A stretch of 64,000 bases of DNA from the NCBI RefSeq assembly GCF_000702945.1, contig NZ_JNLE01000005.1:1240001-1304000 (forward strand), in the 5' to 3' direction. A model generated the notes under the pieces. The model saw nothing but the letters and a program-made list of their open reading frames with translations, had not been told where the DNA came from and did no database searches. The position numbers and the translations under genes were made by a program. Below are positions 63,277 through 64,000 of this stretch, in pieces (the first letter of the stretch is position 1; every line of letters begins with the position of its first letter). The stretch is from Clostridium sp. KNHs205. GTDB taxonomy: Bacteria; Bacillota; Clostridia; Lachnospirales; Lachnospiraceae.

Positions 63277-64000
63277 ATGTATCATATCATTATCAATCCA
63301 AGCTCTTGCACCGGTAAAGGTATACATACCTGGCATCGGATAAAAGAAGAACTGGACAGACAATCCGTTCCTTATAAAAGTTATTTAACAAAACATTTCG
63401 GCCATGGCCGCCAGCTGGCAGAGCAAATCTGTCAAGCCAGTACTGAACCTGTCAAGCTTATAATCGTCGGAGGCGACGGTACCATAAATGAAGTAGTTAA
63501 CGGCATACCCGACTTGAAAAAAGTAAATATAGGCTATATCCCAGCCGGTTCCAGCAATGATCTGGGCAGAAGTTTAGGTCTGTCAAAAGATCCCCTTATA
63601 AATCTTAATAACATCCTTCAGTGCAGACATTTACGTCTTATGGATATTGGAGTTATAACAGGTTCCGATAAGAAAGAGACCAGATTCCTGATAAGTTCGG
63701 GCGCCGGTTATGACGCATCCGTATGCCAGGAAGCCCTTAAAAGCTCCTTAAAAACTTTTTTAAATCATCTAAAGCTTGGTAAGTTAACCTACATCCTGTT
63801 GGCAATAAGGCAGATTTTTGCCAAGCCTTTTATGAACGGGGAGGTCTCTGCCGATGGCGGAGCATTTACTGAATATCACAAGATACTGCTGATTACCACT
63901 ATGATTCAAAAATATGAGGGTGGAGGTATGAAAATGGCCCCGGAGGCAGACCCTAATGACGGACTTCTTTCTATTTGTATGGTCCACGGCCTCTCAAAGC
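63277..64000 (+). CDS. Diacylglycerol kinase-family lipid kinase (DgkB/YegS type), partial
   Basis: Soluble lipid kinase that phosphorylates diacylglycerol or a related lipid; the C-terminus is beyond the window (241 codons seen of about 300). ATG 63277 follows AAGAGGACGCC. Translation by eye gives MYHIIINPSSCTGKGIHTWH at the start, the nucleotide-binding motif LIIVGGDGTINEVVNGIP near 62-80, GYIPAGSSNDLGRSLG near 88-103, LISSGAGYDASVC near 135, and LLITTMIQKYEGGGMKMAPEADPNDGLLSI near 208-235, all conserved in the family. It is divergent from the LiaF-like operon. Substrate could be diacylglycerol or undecaprenol-like lipid. Confidence 0.93.
   Translation, partial: MYHIIINPSSCTGKGIHTWHRIKEELDRQSVPYKSYLTKHFGHGRQLAEQICQASTEPVKLIIVGGDGTINEVVNGIPDLKKVNIGYIPAGSSNDLGRSLGLSKDPLINLNNILQCRHLRLMDIGVITGSDKKETRFLISSGAGYDASVCQEALKSSLKTFLNHLKLGKLTYILLAIRQIFAKPFMNGEVSADGGAFTEYHKILLITTMIQKYEGGGMKMAPEADPNDGLLSICMVHGLSK

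Noticed and set aside
1..64000. rRNA or tRNA genes
   Set aside because: No cloverleaf-like blocks with GGTTCGAATC-type arms or rRNA segments were noticed on either strand by eye; a tRNA scan would be decisive.

Overview
The window looks like chromosomal DNA of an anaerobic, low-GC, Gram-positive plant-polysaccharide degrader of the Lachnospiraceae type (Lachnoclostridium/Anaerocolumna-like). The signs are AT-rich DNA with strong AGGAGG ribosome sites, many lipoprotein sugar-binding proteins paired with LplB/LplC-type permeases, YesM/YesN-type two-component control, a pyruvate phosphate dikinase, a fused SecDF and an era-recO-glyS block. The species assignment is inference. No rRNA, tRNA, CRISPR array, intact insertion sequence or phage gene was seen.

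Layout. 1-6.0 kb: a family 5 (oligopeptide/nickel-type) ABC importer, with two permeases on the minus strand, a CdaR-like regulator and a solute-binding lipoprotein on the plus strand, then a small orphan protein. 6.1-9.0 kb: a TPR membrane protein overlapping an HXXEE-like remnant, then a DUF4179 anti-sigma-like protein and its ECF sigma factor. 9.1-21.5 kb: a glycan-use locus on the minus strand with two permeases, a very large secreted GH5 enzyme split by a frameshift, a sugar-binding lipoprotein, a membrane AraC sensor-regulator and a tiny lipoprotein. 21.8-25.4 kb: a decayed T-box copy, a serine hydrolase, and gltX under an intact T-box. 25.5-36.5 kb: secDF, a small membrane protein, a second serine hydrolase, a palindromic element, a Cfr-type 23S rRNA methyltransferase with an elaborate attenuator leader, an alpha/beta hydrolase, a secreted protein, cyclopropane fatty acid synthase and an acetyltransferase.

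36.8-50.8 kb: a second carbohydrate locus with a YesM/YesN pair, an LplB-LplC-binding protein operon, YesL, LacZ (GH2) with a divergent AraC regulator, then an AraC regulator with an effector domain and a DUF3781 protein. 51-63 kb: a housekeeping block on the minus strand, era - yqzL-like - recO - lipoprotein - glyS - ppdK, preceded by an M16C peptidase and a LiaF-like/DUF4097 envelope pair. The window ends inside a diacylglycerol-kinase-family gene on the plus strand.

The most interesting signal is the leader of the Cfr-like gene (about 31.1-31.7 kb). It has a consensus promoter, two intrinsic terminators, a short peptide ORF with a good ribosome site, and a 28-30 nt long-range complementarity that would exclude the second terminator. 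This is the architecture expected of antibiotic-inducible attenuation. Next in interest are the orphan T-box 3' half in front of a sugar operon, the single-base frameshift in the giant GH5 gene, the MITE-like element near 1.6 kb and the tandem repeats at gene ends.
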